A stretch of 64,000 nt of DNA from positions 806,001 to 870,000 of the forward strand of contig LATX02000112.1 in assembly GCA_001466705.2 (NCBI GenBank), given 5' to 3'. Below the pieces are notes generated by a model. The model was given only the letters and a program-made list of their open reading frames with translations. It had not been told where the DNA came from and ran no database searches. This document shows positions 1-10,311 of this stretch, piece after piece. Within the stretch, counting starts at the first letter, position 1. Each line of letters opens with the position of its first letter. Made by a program: the position numbers and the translations under genes. The stretch comes from Moniliophthora roreri. Its lineage: Eukaryota > Basidiomycota > Agaricomycetes > Agaricales > Marasmiaceae.

Positions 1-149
1 CAGACCGCAAGGTGTTTGACCATCTGAAGGTCACTCATCCTATTATAAGGAGGCATGTATACGGACGCATTCGGATATAGGGAGTTTTGAAGTGTTCTAG
101 AAGTGCCTGGCCTTGAATCTACTTCAAGGAGTAAGAGGATTCCAGCTCG

Positions 150-156
150 TATAAAA
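150..156 (+). promoter_or_regulatory. TATA box of the AA9-like gene
   Basis: TATAAAA lies 33 bases before the start codon of the secreted AA9-like gene. The short distance implies a very short 5' leader. Seen directly; its use as a promoter element is inference. Confidence 0.55.
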
Positions 157-188
157 GGCACTACCTTGAATCTTCGATAACTCCAGCG

Positions 189-1279
189 ATGGCGTTCTCC
201 TCTCTCCTCTCGCTAGTTCTTCTCGCAGCGGCGACCTCGGCCAGGACTGTCTTTTCCGTGGGTTGCCGCTGAACCGTTGACCCATATAGATACTAATGTA
301 GTTTCCCAGGCGGTGTCTGTGAACGGAGTCGATCAAGGACACGCTGTCGGTGTTAGGGTGCCTAGCTCCAACAATGTTCGTCCTTCATCTTGGACACTTC
401 CTATGACGGATGCTCATCTTGACTACAGGCCATCTTGGATGTAGATAGCACCAGCATCATCTGCAATACCAACTTCATTCAGCCTGTTTCGAACGTTGTC
501 ATTCCTGTAGTTGCCGGCGACAAGGTCACTGCCCAATTTCATAAAACACCCGCAGGATACACAGGTCCGGATCCTGCGGATCCTTTGGATCCCACGAACA
601 AGGGTGAGCATCTTCGTCTCCTGTCCGTCGTATCATCAATTAATAAACGGCTTAGGTCCTATTATTGCCTACCTGTAAGAAACCTTCCATGCCAGAAACC
701 CTCGGCTTACGCCATTCCAGGGCTGCTATTCCGTCAGCGACGCAAGCCGACGTTACCGGTCTGAAGTGGTTCAAGATCTTCGAAGATGGATACAATAGTG
801 ACACCGCACAATGGGGCTCAGACCATGTCTACCTCAATAAAGGGAACGTCACGTTCACTATTCCGTCTTGCATTTCCAGTGGCAATTATCTCCTGCGAGC
901 TGAAGCGATTGGTCAGTAAGAGACTCGAGTTGATTAATCAACATACTCAAAAGATTCAATTTCAGCTCTCCAAAACGCCTACACATATCCAGGAGCACAG
1001 TTTTATGTAAGATGTCTTCGTCACTTGGGCGCAATTTCATCGTCTTGACGTTTCGCAGATGAGCTGCGCTCAATTGTCGGTTACGGGTCCGTCCTCGGGT
1101 GTCAAGGCTCCGGGAACGGTCAGCTTCCCAGGAGCATACAAAGGGCAGGATCCCGGCATTCTTGTCGATAGCATCTACGGGATATCCAGCTATACTCCCC
1201 CAGGTGAGATGGTGCCCCACCTTCAAGCCATATTCGTATCTCATCAGTACTTGCAGGTCCCGAAGTTTTCACTTGCTAG
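189..1279 (+). CDS. Secreted AA9 (LPMO-like) protein lacking the histidine brace
   Basis: Eight exons (189-257, 310-375, 429-603, 656-674, 721-911, 966-1006, 1059-1203, 1257-1279) join into a 242-residue protein. A signal peptide of 18 residues ends in ATSA and is followed by RTVFS. Family AA9 members are copper enzymes that cut cellulose or other glucans oxidatively; their mature N-terminus is normally His, one half of the copper-binding brace. Here it is Arg (codon 243-245). The second brace residue is also gone: the usual AEHIAL reads AEAIAL. The rest of the fold is well kept: [47 protein letters not shown] and the tail YTPPGPEVFTC. An AA9 protein with N-terminal Arg is known from Lentinus similis, so this is likely an ortholog of that non-oxidative group, not a broken gene. 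All splice sites are GT-AG. Exon 4 is only 19 bases. Confidence 0.9.
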
Positions 1280-1403
1280 GTAAGGGACACGACACGTAAC
1301 GTTCCGTCGAAGTAAATGCAACACGTGATCCTGTAATATCCGAATTTCAAGTGATAAGTACTAGAAGCGGCAATACGATACTTGGAGGTTCCAGTCATCT
1401 TTC

Positions 1404-3702
1404 TTAACCAGTGATTCCCTCGGCAGCAACAGTTCCCAGTCCGAGGATGCTTCCCCAACTCCTCCACATCCGTTCGAGCACCAATCTCCTCTCTCTCCCG
1501 CCGAGAGCCGGGTCCTGTAGGTCCTCTACATCTTCCAAGAACCCTGTCTTCAACCGCGAACGATCAGGAAGATACGTTTCGGCATATGATTGAAGCTGGG
1601 CGACGGAAAGCATCAGCAGGCCAGATGTCAAGTTTGACACTTGCGAACGCTGATCATGAATGAGCAGCCTTTCAATGCGTCTGGTGGCATCGAGAATTCC
1701 GTGAACGCGGGTTGACCATGATGGAAAACAACACGCACCTCATGGCGAAGAGAACACGGGCTCGTTGGTGTTTACCACCGTAACGGCCTCTTCCACGGCC
1801 ACCTTGCCACACTTGTCGAAGATAGCCTACCGAAAGGTAAACAATCGAGAATGCCGGTGCTACACCAACAAACGCAAAGGTAAGCTCTAGGGAATCATCG
1901 TCAGCGTTGAGATAAACAAAAGAAAATGCGCAAACAACCTTGAGACTTCAGTAGTCGGTCTATCCCAGCCAATGCTTGATCGATATCAACCTGACAGTGT
2001 AAGTTTAGCGAGCCGCCAGACAGAATTTATAAATGCATACCTTGGCTTTTTGAACTTGTATGAAAACCGTTCTGAGGAGGGTGCCCGTGACTGCCGACTT
2101 CAAAGGGTTTCGAATGTCCTCTTCGTAGAGCTTCAACACGGGCGTCAAATCTCCTGCTCTGACCTGTCTTGAAAGTTCGCCCAGCTGCTCTGGCCCGTAG
2201 TGTAGCTGGTCTTTAGCCAAAGATAACGCCATGCGCTCGAGGGACTGTCAAAGAAATTCAGTGTACAACAATAAAGTGACGATGGCGATGCTCACATCAA
2301 AGTCAGCTTCAACTCCCTCTTTACTGACAATCACCGACCGGTCTTTCGAACGAACTGTGTCGAGCACGCCCATTAAGGGCTCGATCAACCAGTCAACTAC
2401 AAATCCTTTTACAACCTCCTTCGATTCGCGTGCGAGTTCCATTAGACTTCCCCGGGAGTGATATAACGTGCTGGCAGCATAGAGAAGTAACGGCGGGCCC
2501 AAGATGAGTCGAGGCCATATCAGAGTGAAGCGCGATGGTCGTAGAAGTTGATTTGACTGCAACTGTATGGTATGTAGTGACGCGGCCCTGGGTAAGGTGA
2601 CTGACGAGAAATGACGGATTCCCGAAAGAGATGTCTGCTGCTTTGTCGCTTCGCCGCACAATATTTGGTCCATTTCCGATGAGAAGAGTCGAAACGCTTC
2701 CTGATCGTTCTGCTCCAGAATATCATTCAAAGCAAGTCGTGCTTGGGCGAGCGCTCCGAGGGCGGAAGCCCTTTCATCCCTGATTTCTTCTAGCTGTTGC
2801 CTTTTGAACAGACACTCCTGTCTTGTCAGATGGTAAGGTAACGCAATAAAATGCCAAAGGCAACGCGTTAATTGCGAGAGTATGGAGGTGAACAAGTGTA
2901 AGGGGTCCCTGCCTTCAACTTTCGACCCGGCATACGAGAGTGATGGTAGAGCGAGAAGTTGTGTGTTATGGTGAAGATGAGGGAAGAGTGAGGTTATGAG
3001 AATGGACGGATGAAAGGACCCTTGCGAAGGAAATAGCGAGCGTAAGGACGAGGGGGTTAGTTGAGACAGGCGCATGGGGAGGTTCTCTTCTTGAAGTCGC
3101 GTGTGTATGGTGTGCAGCATATTGAGAAGACGCCCCGGAAAAGCTATATGGCGGAGCATCAATGATAATAGAGTGAACGATTTAAATGTGTATATGCTCA
3201 CTTTGAAGCATGTAATAAGCAATGTTCAACCGTGAACGTTCAACATCCGACCACCAGTCTATCTCCCTTTCGACTTGAATAGATTGAGAAAGGAGTATGC
3301 TCAAGGCTTGGGCATACAAGCTAACGACGATCTTGTTCAGTACTGTCTGTTCCAAGGCTATCTGTTCATCGTCTTTGGCCGTATGCTCCCTCACGGTCTT
3401 GTAATCGTCACCAGTAAGCTCCGATAGGACTGCTATTGCTGGTTCAGTATTTCGAAACAATTCGAGGGTGTCTATGTCGTCCAAAGTCGCGATAGTCGAC
3501 TGTAACTTGCGTTTTGCTGCTTCCACCAGTTCGTCTGCAACTCCTTGAAGACCGATGGCGTCCCGTGTTACGAACGCGCTAGAAAGAGGTTTTCTGGAGC
3601 TAATTCTATATTTTCAGCAAGGAGAAGCGACACCTACAAGGAAACTGACCATTGGTGAAGAGGTTGAATGTAGCTTCGAACGGTTGAAGACGTTGAAGCC
3701 AT
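1404..3702 (-). CDS. NCA2: NCA2-like mitochondrial protein
   Basis: Nuclear control of ATPase protein 2, a mitochondrial membrane protein needed in yeast for correct expression of the ATP6/ATP8 mRNA. Recognised by the core block WLIEPLMGVLDTVRS followed by SKEGVEADFDSLERM, LTFAFVGVAPAFSIVYL and RRIERLLIHD, which is the NCA2 domain order. A hydrophobic stretch (IWPRLILGPPLLLYAAS) precedes the core and another lies in FAFVGVAPAFSIVYL. The gene has about six introns; clear ones are 2245-2295 (joins ADFD to SLERM) and the one joining YYMLQ to TFPGRLL near 3150-3212. The first exon (ATG at 3702) is short and followed by an intron whose acceptor is uncertain, so the first 20 or so residues are tentative. 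It ends 124 bases from the end of the convergent AA9 gene. Confidence 0.85.
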
Positions 3703-4258
3703 TGTTGATGATGTCAAGTTTTTCCCTGTTGTTTTCATTGCTATCTATCTATCTATTGAGGTTTATACACTGTACCTTTGGCACTGGCACCTTCCTACAT
3801 ATATGAGAAAGCGAGTGTATAATTCAGTTTCGTCGTATGTAATGAGTACTTATACAAGGGGGACAAGTCGTAAACGTCTAAGTCGATGACGAGCTCTAGT
3901 CTAGTCTCTAGATTAATGATATTTGCTTAATCAGAGTGGGCCATCAGGGTCAGATGGCAAGTACGAGTCCGTTTTCTGGCGTCCGGGTATTGTAGCTAGT
4001 CTCCTGTAAGCAGACGGAATGTATACCCTTTTTGAGGGGTGTACAAACGATGAGAGCGAACGACGGAACGAACCAAACAAAACTATCTATCATATCGACA
4101 TCTATCGGACAACTTTCCCACCCATCTTATACCTTCCGTATAAGGAAAAAACTGGCAGAGGAAGACGAATCCTCGCAAACTCGGACACCCTGGCAAACAG
4201 GGCTGTTAACATAGTTGTTGACCGTCAATTCTCCATCACTGACGTTTCCGCTGTATTA
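3703..4258. other. Intergenic, no gene seen
   Basis: Upstream region of the NCA2 gene. It holds a short CTAT microsatellite (four copies, 3741-3756) just outside the start codon. No open frame here has recognisable content. Confidence 0.6.
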
Positions 4259-4300
4259 GGCTTCGTTCGGATACTCTGAGTCTCTGACGCGGCCGTTTCT
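4259..4300 (+). repeat. Left terminal inverted repeat
   Basis: 42 bases identical to the reverse complement of 4713-4754. No mismatch over the 42 bases, which suggests recent insertion or recent mobility. Confidence 0.9.
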
Positions 4301-4413
4301 TGCGTTTCTATGAGAGCTGCTGTCTTGTAATCGTGAACGCGTGAACGCGTGAACCTCCGTTGCTCATTTTCTGTTCATGGGCACCCAGAAAACCGTAAAG
4401 CTTAAAACTGCAC

Positions 4414-4623
4414 TCAAATCGCCACTTCATTCCTAATGCGGTCAGGGTGTACATGAATAAGTTCTTGTACCCACATTTCACTAGTAAGAGCCGAGTTGTG
4501 CCTCCAGTAAAATGGTGAAGCGTAGAGCGCCATTATGACAACGGTAACGTGAGCAAAATAGGCTACGACAGCTGCTATAAGTCGGCGGAAGGCTATCGGC
4601 CTTGATACCGCCTCTGGGGGCAT
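4414..4623 (-). pseudogene. Transposase N-terminal remnant inside the MITE
   Basis: An ATG-initiated 69-codon frame contains ALYASPFYWRHNSALTS, then EMWVQELIHVHPDRIRNEV. This resembles the region just before the catalytic part in DDE_Tnp_4 (PIF/Harbinger-type) transposases of Agaricomycetes, in which a similar WVQEL..HP.RIR block occurs. The resemblance is from memory and was not searched. The frame stops there, with none of the catalytic acidic residues, so it cannot be active. Confidence 0.5.
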
Positions 4624-4712
4624 CGTATGGATGTCGAATACAGGTGCTAGGACTCTCAGAGAAACGCAGGAAACGCTACTTCCAATTTAGGAAATATTTT
4701 ACAGAAACGCTG

Positions 4713-4754
4713 AGAAACGGCCGCGTCAGAGACTCAGAGTATCCGAACGAAGCC
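4713..4754 (-). repeat. Right terminal inverted repeat
   Basis: Exact reverse complement of 4259-4300. Followed by TA. Confidence 0.9.
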
Positions 4755-5698
4755 TAAAACTCCCACGTTGACCTCCTGCGATGAACAAGGGGTGAGAGGA
4801 AAGCAAGTCTGGGGCGAACGAAGAAAAGGCATCTTTCTTTTACTTCTTGCATTTGGTGAACAAATCTGATTTCTGCTTTGTCGCCCTCAAGAACCTGCTC
4901 TAATATCGCATCAAACTCCAAGACACCAGCTGATTCAGGTTTCAGAACAGACCAGGAACAAACACTCAGATCAAGTGTTGATGGGTACTTGTCGAACGTA
5001 TGGGTCTATTTCATCTGGTCGGAGTCCCTCTAAGCAAAATACTTACCTTACGTCTCTTCAAAACTACGTTTGGAAAACCCAAAGCCCATCTGGTGCAAGT
5101 TACGAACCCCATTCAAACAGTCCTTACCTAAAAGCATACCGTTCAACTTCAACCTCCAGGGGCCAGGGGTGATGGCTTCAGATCTGACATGTCATTCGTG
5201 GTCTGTCAAGTAACATGTGAATTTTATGACTGACGTTCAAGAGCACCCCAGTTCTCGATTTTCGGCGAAAGAACGTGTATTACATGGATTTCTCATTCTC
5301 AAAAACTCAAAACTCTGGTGCGTGCCTAGGAAGCCATAGAAGATTGTCCTTTAGCTACCCTCAGAGGGGTTGCAGCGTAGAAGATTCCCACATGCGTGAG
5401 TCGCATTGTCTTTCATCAGACTTGTTTACAGCATTTCACGTATCGACTCCTCGCTAAATGCTCTCTTATCGAGGAAGAGAACCCGGAATCGTTCAGCTCC
5501 TATCGCACCTCGCTTGATCTTCCTTGGGTAACTGTCCTGAATGACTCACTTGCGCTCGTGTATTGATCACTGCACTGCATCGCTTCTGCGGGATTACGGA
5601 TTCGGTGTGCGCTTGGGATCCAGTCTCAGTATTTCATCATCCGCACGTCGAGCCTTTCCCGGAGACCCTTTATTGGAATATGAAGGTTTCAGTTTTGG
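4755..5698. other. Intergenic, no gene seen
   Basis: About 940 bases between the MITE and the promoter of a small secreted-protein gene. Short open frames occur but none looks coding. Nothing else noted. Confidence 0.55.
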
Positions 5699-5706
5699 TA
5701 TAAATA
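5699..5706 (+). promoter_or_regulatory. TATA box of the small secreted-protein gene
   Basis: TATAAATA 31 bases before the start codon at 5737. Confidence 0.55.
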
Positions 5707-5736
5707 CGACACGACACGATCATATCCCGCATCAAG

Positions 5737-6359
5737 ATGCAGTTACTACGCGCATTTACCCTTGCTCTGTCTTTGACTGCTACTACGCTCGCCATTGAAC
5801 CAGCTATCATCTCCCCAGCAAATGGCACAAGTATCGCACCCGGAGCTGCCTTTGATTTCAAGTATCAGATAATGGCGGAGCGTGGACTCTCCAGCTACAA
5901 TTATCATGTGTGGCTCTTCACGCAGTCACCGTCGGAGTTTGGGCCTTCGTTGGATTGGGCAGGCGGATATTACTTTGGGATGTTCGCTGACCCAAATTTT
6001 CCAGGTATGCACTGCTATCCAAGAGATGAAAACGATCCAGATTCATCATACTGTTCCGCAGGCAATCCAAACCCGAATAATCGTCCACCTGCCCAGCTTA
6101 CTATGCCAGACTTTTCAAAGAACCCAGGAGGTTGGGGCTCAGGTGCTTCTGTTTCCGACGCGACTTTCTACTTGGCGGTCATGGAAGAATATTCCAATGG
6201 TGATGTAAGTGTTACCATCCTGTATTTCAAAAAAGGTGCGCTGAATTGTCAACTACATATTTGTAGCCTTTCGTGGGACGAAGGATAAACTTGTCGGTGA
6301 ATGAAATACAATACAACACTTCATCTACGTCTCCCGTTTTCTCTGTACAAGCTCCGTAA
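5737..6359 (+). CDS. Small secreted protein, unknown function
   Basis: Two exons (5737-6204, 6267-6359; intron GTAAGT...GTAG) give 186 residues. It opens with a clear signal peptide (MQLLRAFTLALSLTATTLA) and then IEPAIISPANGTSIAPGAA, FDFKY, a Tyr/Trp-rich middle (LSSYNYHVWLFTQ, DWAGGYYFGMF) and two Cys (in MHCYP and SYCSAG). Reading through the intron would end in a different 27-residue tail with no support, whereas splicing gives PFVGRRINLSVNEIQYN. The NGT...PG..FDF.Y opening recalls a widespread group of secreted hypothetical proteins of Agaricomycetes. I know no function for it. It may be an apoplastic or cell-wall protein. Confidence 0.75.
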
Positions 6360-6505
6360 AGCGAGACTTTTTAGCGTACATATTCCATAGTTTTGTAGAA
6401 CTATGCAGCATTGAAACTAGCAAAGTATGACTTGACTCCAGATTCTTGCTGAGTGCGTGATGGCGCGACGCATTATTGCTTCTTGAGACTTGCACTCAAC
6501 TCACT

Positions 6506-7976
6506 ATGATCATGGACCCATATTCAAGACACCAGTCACCCTCTCAACTTCCCGCTGCTAATTCAGTATACCACCGACCCTATTTTACACCATTGGAGGT
6601 CGAAATTCTTTCTGAAAAGCAACGCGGAAAAATGAATGCTACGCAGGAGGAAAAGGTCAGGCAGAGTGCCTGTGCATTTTTAGAGGCAATAGGATCTCGA
6701 ATAGGATTGCGAGTGCCTTTTTGACTGTATCATGATCAATACTAACATGTTTTTGTACAGTCCAAGAAAGACCACCGGAACAGCCCAAAGTCTCTACCAT
6801 CGTTTTCACCTTTTTTTCCCTAGGAAAGACTTCAACTATTTCGTGAATAAAGTCTACCTCTTCTCCTTGCTGGATGGTTGTTCACTCTACTTTGTTCAGG
6901 ATGTATCACTTGCTGCATTATACGTCTCTACCAAGATGCACGATACATTGAAGAAACCTCGCGAACTCCTCGCAGTGTCGTACGGAATCAGGTATCCAGA
7001 ACTAGTGGGCAAGTCGAAGAGTCCTTCGGGGGAGGTTGACCTTGACACAATGGACGCGAACGTGCGTGCTACTTTTCCTCACCTTTGACGCCAGAATTTC
7101 GCTCAAAGAAACGTTAGCTGGTAGAACAAGACCGTCAACGAATTTTAGCTGTGGAGCGTCTGATACTGGAAACTATTTGCTTCAACTTCACATCCCGCAT
7201 GGCTTTTCCCTACGTCATCAAAATCGGACGGGCTCTAGGAGGTAGGGATTCAATTCTATTCGCGACGGTAACAGCATGTACTGACATCGAGAAGTTGATA
7301 AGAAACTCACCAAGTTGGCGTGGCGATTGGCCATAGACAGGTAGGAGCACTATCTCTTCTTGTCACCAGGAATGGATCCTGATTTCATTTCCTGTCAGTC
7401 ATCGCACCCTCGTTCCAATCCAGTATCCTCCCCATACGGTCGCTTTGGGTAGTATTTACGTGGCTGCACTCCTATCTTCATTGGAAAGCGATCCGAACAG
7501 TTCAGAAGCAAAGAATGGACAAGAGATAGCTCAGCTACTGAAACAACATGGGCCCTGGGAAGCAAGGTTCCACTCGCATGTTGAAGATCTTGAAGGTGGG
7601 TACACAGACCCGTAGTGAGTCAGGCACTTGACGTGATTTTCCTCTAGCTATTGCACATACGATAGTCGACCTTCTTATCCAGGGTGCCCAGAATCCTTCA
7701 GCAAACACCTCCCCGCGGACACCTTCCTCGCCTTCACCTCACCCTTCCCCGCGGAATCAATACCTTTCCTCTAGTTCCACACAGTCGACATCCACATCGT
7801 CTGTGCCCTATAAATCCGATCACTTAATACGATTGAAGATTGCGATGAGAGAGTCAGATCATCCGCTGCTTCCTAGAAGATCATTCCAAGAGAACGAAGG
7901 CGAGAACGTACTAGGGCGTAACGAAGGGACTGTTAGGTTCTTGTTTGAGCCTCCAGGTTTCAAAGGACGGTCTTGA
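6506..7976 (+). CDS. CTK2: CTD kinase cyclin subunit (CTK2-like)
   Basis: Cyclin of the CTDK-I complex, which phosphorylates the C-terminal repeats of RNA polymerase II. The N-terminus YHRPYFTPLEVEILSEKQ, then GFPRKTTGTAQSLYHRFHLF, DVSLAALYVSTKMHDTLKKP and ETICFNFTSRMAF are the two cyclin folds of the cyclin K/L/Ctk2 group. The C-terminal quarter is Ser/Pro-rich and ends EPPGFKGRS. The first intron (6709-6760) begins with GC (GCGAGT); only this choice yields the conserved IGFPRKT. Later introns follow DFNYF, TMDAN, RALG, AID and DLE. Start: ATG 6506 or 6512 (MIMDPYS); no upstream in-frame ATG was found. Confidence 0.85.
6709..6760 (+). other. GC-AG intron in CTK2
   Basis: Intron with donor GCGAGT and acceptor TACAG. 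The joined codon gives Phe in IGFPRKTT, the expected family residue; the only nearby GT donor shifts the frame or deletes conserved residues. Confidence 0.7.
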
Positions 7977-8104
7977 TTCGAGATACCAGTAGTTGTTATA
8001 TATACACATTATGTATGCTAACGGACAATCTATCCGACAGGTGTAGAGGATACAGTGATAATAGTATAGGAATTCGTCTCGAGTCATCAGTAAATTGTTA
8101 ATGG

Positions 8105-9609
8105 TCAGTTTCGCGGTGGTAGGAGCCACGTTGTGATGGAGGTGACCAGAGGCGGTAGGATGTACTTTGAAGGGCTGAAAATAACAGGAATCACGCAACC
8201 TCCTCCCAGTCCACGTCGATGCCAAGAATCAACTAGAGAGCTAAGTTAGAAGACTGGAGGGCAGAAAAAAACGAGAGGCACTCACCCATAGGCTGACCAA
8301 GAACGAACATTACAAAATACACCCACAAACGACCATACCAGCCTCCTACTTTCCGTCCCGTAACCATACGCCAAACCCGCTCCAATGCCAGAATTATTGC
8401 CTGCATTGAGAAGAATAACGGGGGATGGATATCAAAACCCTTTCCCATTGCGTAAGTTGCGATTTCGTGATACAATCCAGAGGCAATAAAAGTCCCTAGG
8501 ACAGCACCAAATGGGCCTGCAATCCAATTTCCTGGATATCCTCCGAAAACAATGAATGTTTGGCGCAAAAGTTGGTGCCATCTCTTCGCCCAGCATTCGT
8601 GCATAGATTCTGAGGACCATGGGCTGTCGGTTACTGGAGGCCACGATGTGGGTGTATCATTGAAAAGACCGACTGCAATGAGTGTGATGAGGTCGTAACA
8701 CATGCCAAATCCAGCGAGTAGGGCTGAACCTGTAAGCATGTGTATAAGAGTGGATACTGCATATCGCTGAATCGGAGGTAGGTTTGAATAAAACATGGAT
8801 CCGCCAGACACATCTCCGACTCCAGGAAAGAGTTTGATAACCGATTCTAGAAAGTCTAATAGAAGGAAATTCCTAAGGAACGAGATGAGAGTGGCCAGAA
8901 GGAATGGGTCTCGAGCTAAAGGTCTGGTTTGTTTGGGTATATGAACGCCTCTTCCAAATCTGAACTGAAAACCGCGACAGGTGAATACGAGTTCGAGTGC
9001 ATCCGCAAACCATCGTGGAAGGCAGGAATTTTGGGACGTTGACGATGAGACGCTGTGTTTGGGGTGGGAATGGCCGTTGGCTGCACCATTGGATTTCCCA
9101 TTAGCGACACCGTTTCCATTGACGTGCTCTACTACGCCAGGCTGAACCTCTCCAATTTTCAGCATACCTGCTGGCGTTAGGGCGTATTCCAGCGCCTTGC
9201 CAACTGTTACTTCGGCAAATAGGCCTATATTCTCACAGGTCAATAGTCGACCAAGAGAGAGACAATCTTCACGTACATTGACCCCAGTTATAAACATTTA
9301 ACGAAGGGATTGGCCAGTAATATCGGAAGGCAATGCTGAGGTTTAAAGGCACTACTATCGGCAAAAGCAGCAGTCGAAGTACATAGGTATTTGGACGTCT
9401 CGCAAGGTATGCCAGATATAGGAAAGGGAGATATCCCACTGCAAAGTATGGCAGATGAGCAAACGTGAGAGGTTCGCGGTTCTGGGGTTCTGGTATAACG
9501 CTGCGGAAGAAACGAACGAATCTGCCAAACACGCTGAGTATTAGCACGGCGAATGCAGGCAGCAAAGATTGTGGAAAACTCACTCGGTTTGTACAATTCC
9601 GTGGCCCAT
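8105..9609 (-). CDS. Wax-synthase-like MBOAT acyltransferase, multi-pass membrane protein
   Basis: Membrane-bound O-acyltransferase of the wax synthase domain type (MBOAT_2). Key block: ECWAKRWHQLLRQTF, then a long membrane segment with SGLYHEIATYAMG, whose His is the presumed catalytic residue. Many hydrophobic segments (HLPYFAVGYLPFLYLAYLA, RLLLLPIVVPLNLSIAF, LWVYFVMFVLGQPM) predict an ER membrane protein. Four exons: the short first encodes MGHGIVQT; intron 2 joins NWGQ to CLFAEVTVGKALEYAL; the last intron joins GQPM to VDSWHRRGLGGG, the usual family C-terminus, and the protein ends at 8105. A His/Asn/Ser-rich loop (NGNGVANGKSNGAANGHS) is inserted after the N-terminal third. Relatives in fungi acylate terpenoids or other small molecules; the substrate cannot be told. 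No terpene or polyketide genes lie nearby. Confidence 0.8.
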
Positions 9610-10311
9610 TATGGATGAATCGAAGATAGAGAGGTCGAGTAAGTACAGGACATCATGTTTCCTCTGTAAGCACGGAACAACTCCGACGGCCAACTGCGAA
9701 TACCCGTTGACCCGTCGGTTGACTGCAAGTTGACCGTACAATACGTGCTGACGCCAATCCCCGCCACATTTCCAGTCAGCCGTTTGCAAGGCTCACTTTG
9801 GGTTCACCCGGCCAATAAGGTACTACTCACTCCAGCCGCAGTCTGGCCGAGCACACTGTACTTGGTCATGTCAGGTGTTTGACCATCTAAATGATTCATC
9901 TGAATTTTTAACGACTCTGTCAGCTGAACGACAATTTACGAGCGACATATGAACGTTGGACGTTGAACGTTGACTGAGATCGATCTTCAGAGTATAAATC
10001 AAGGCTACTTGACATGCCGATTCTTCAGAAAATTCTGATAGTTTTGACCTGCTTGCCCTGGATCGCATGTCCAGATGGATCCCCAGGGCGGTTGGTCTAC
10101 TTGCAGTATAATCTTTTAGTGCCTACTGGTATGTTGCCTGGTGTTGCCTGGTATGTTATTACTTGAGTTGAAGTGGTCTGTGCGCACACTATACACGTGG
10201 TGACGCAGTAAGCCTGAGAATGTCGATTCCGGCTTTGATTTTCACCACCACGACATCTCTTCTCTACGGCCTCTTCAGGCCCCTTCCATTTCTCTACTTG
10301 AAGAGCAAGCA
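9610..10311. other. Divergent promoter region
   Basis: Roughly 700 bases between two divergent genes. It holds short direct repeats (TTGCCTGGT/ATGTT units near 10130-10160; ACGTTGGACGTTGAACGTTGA near 9953-9973) and a 16-base match (9873-9888) to 10-25 at the start of the window. No gene seen. Confidence 0.5.

Larger units (their letters stand above)
4259..4754. mobile_element. MITE with 42-bp perfect terminal inverted repeats
   Basis: The 42 bases at 4259-4300 are the exact reverse complement of 4713-4754 (ends GGCTTCGTTCGG / CCGAACGAAGCC). The match continues inward imperfectly (TGCGTTTCT against CAGCGTTTCT). A TA dinucleotide flanks each end (4257-4258 and 4755-4756; in wider context TTA and TAA), as for elements that target TA or TWA. 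At 496 bp it is far too short to encode a full transposase, but it contains a 69-codon remnant of one (4414-4623, minus), so it reads as an internally deleted, non-autonomous copy of a larger DNA transposon. Confidence 0.85.
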
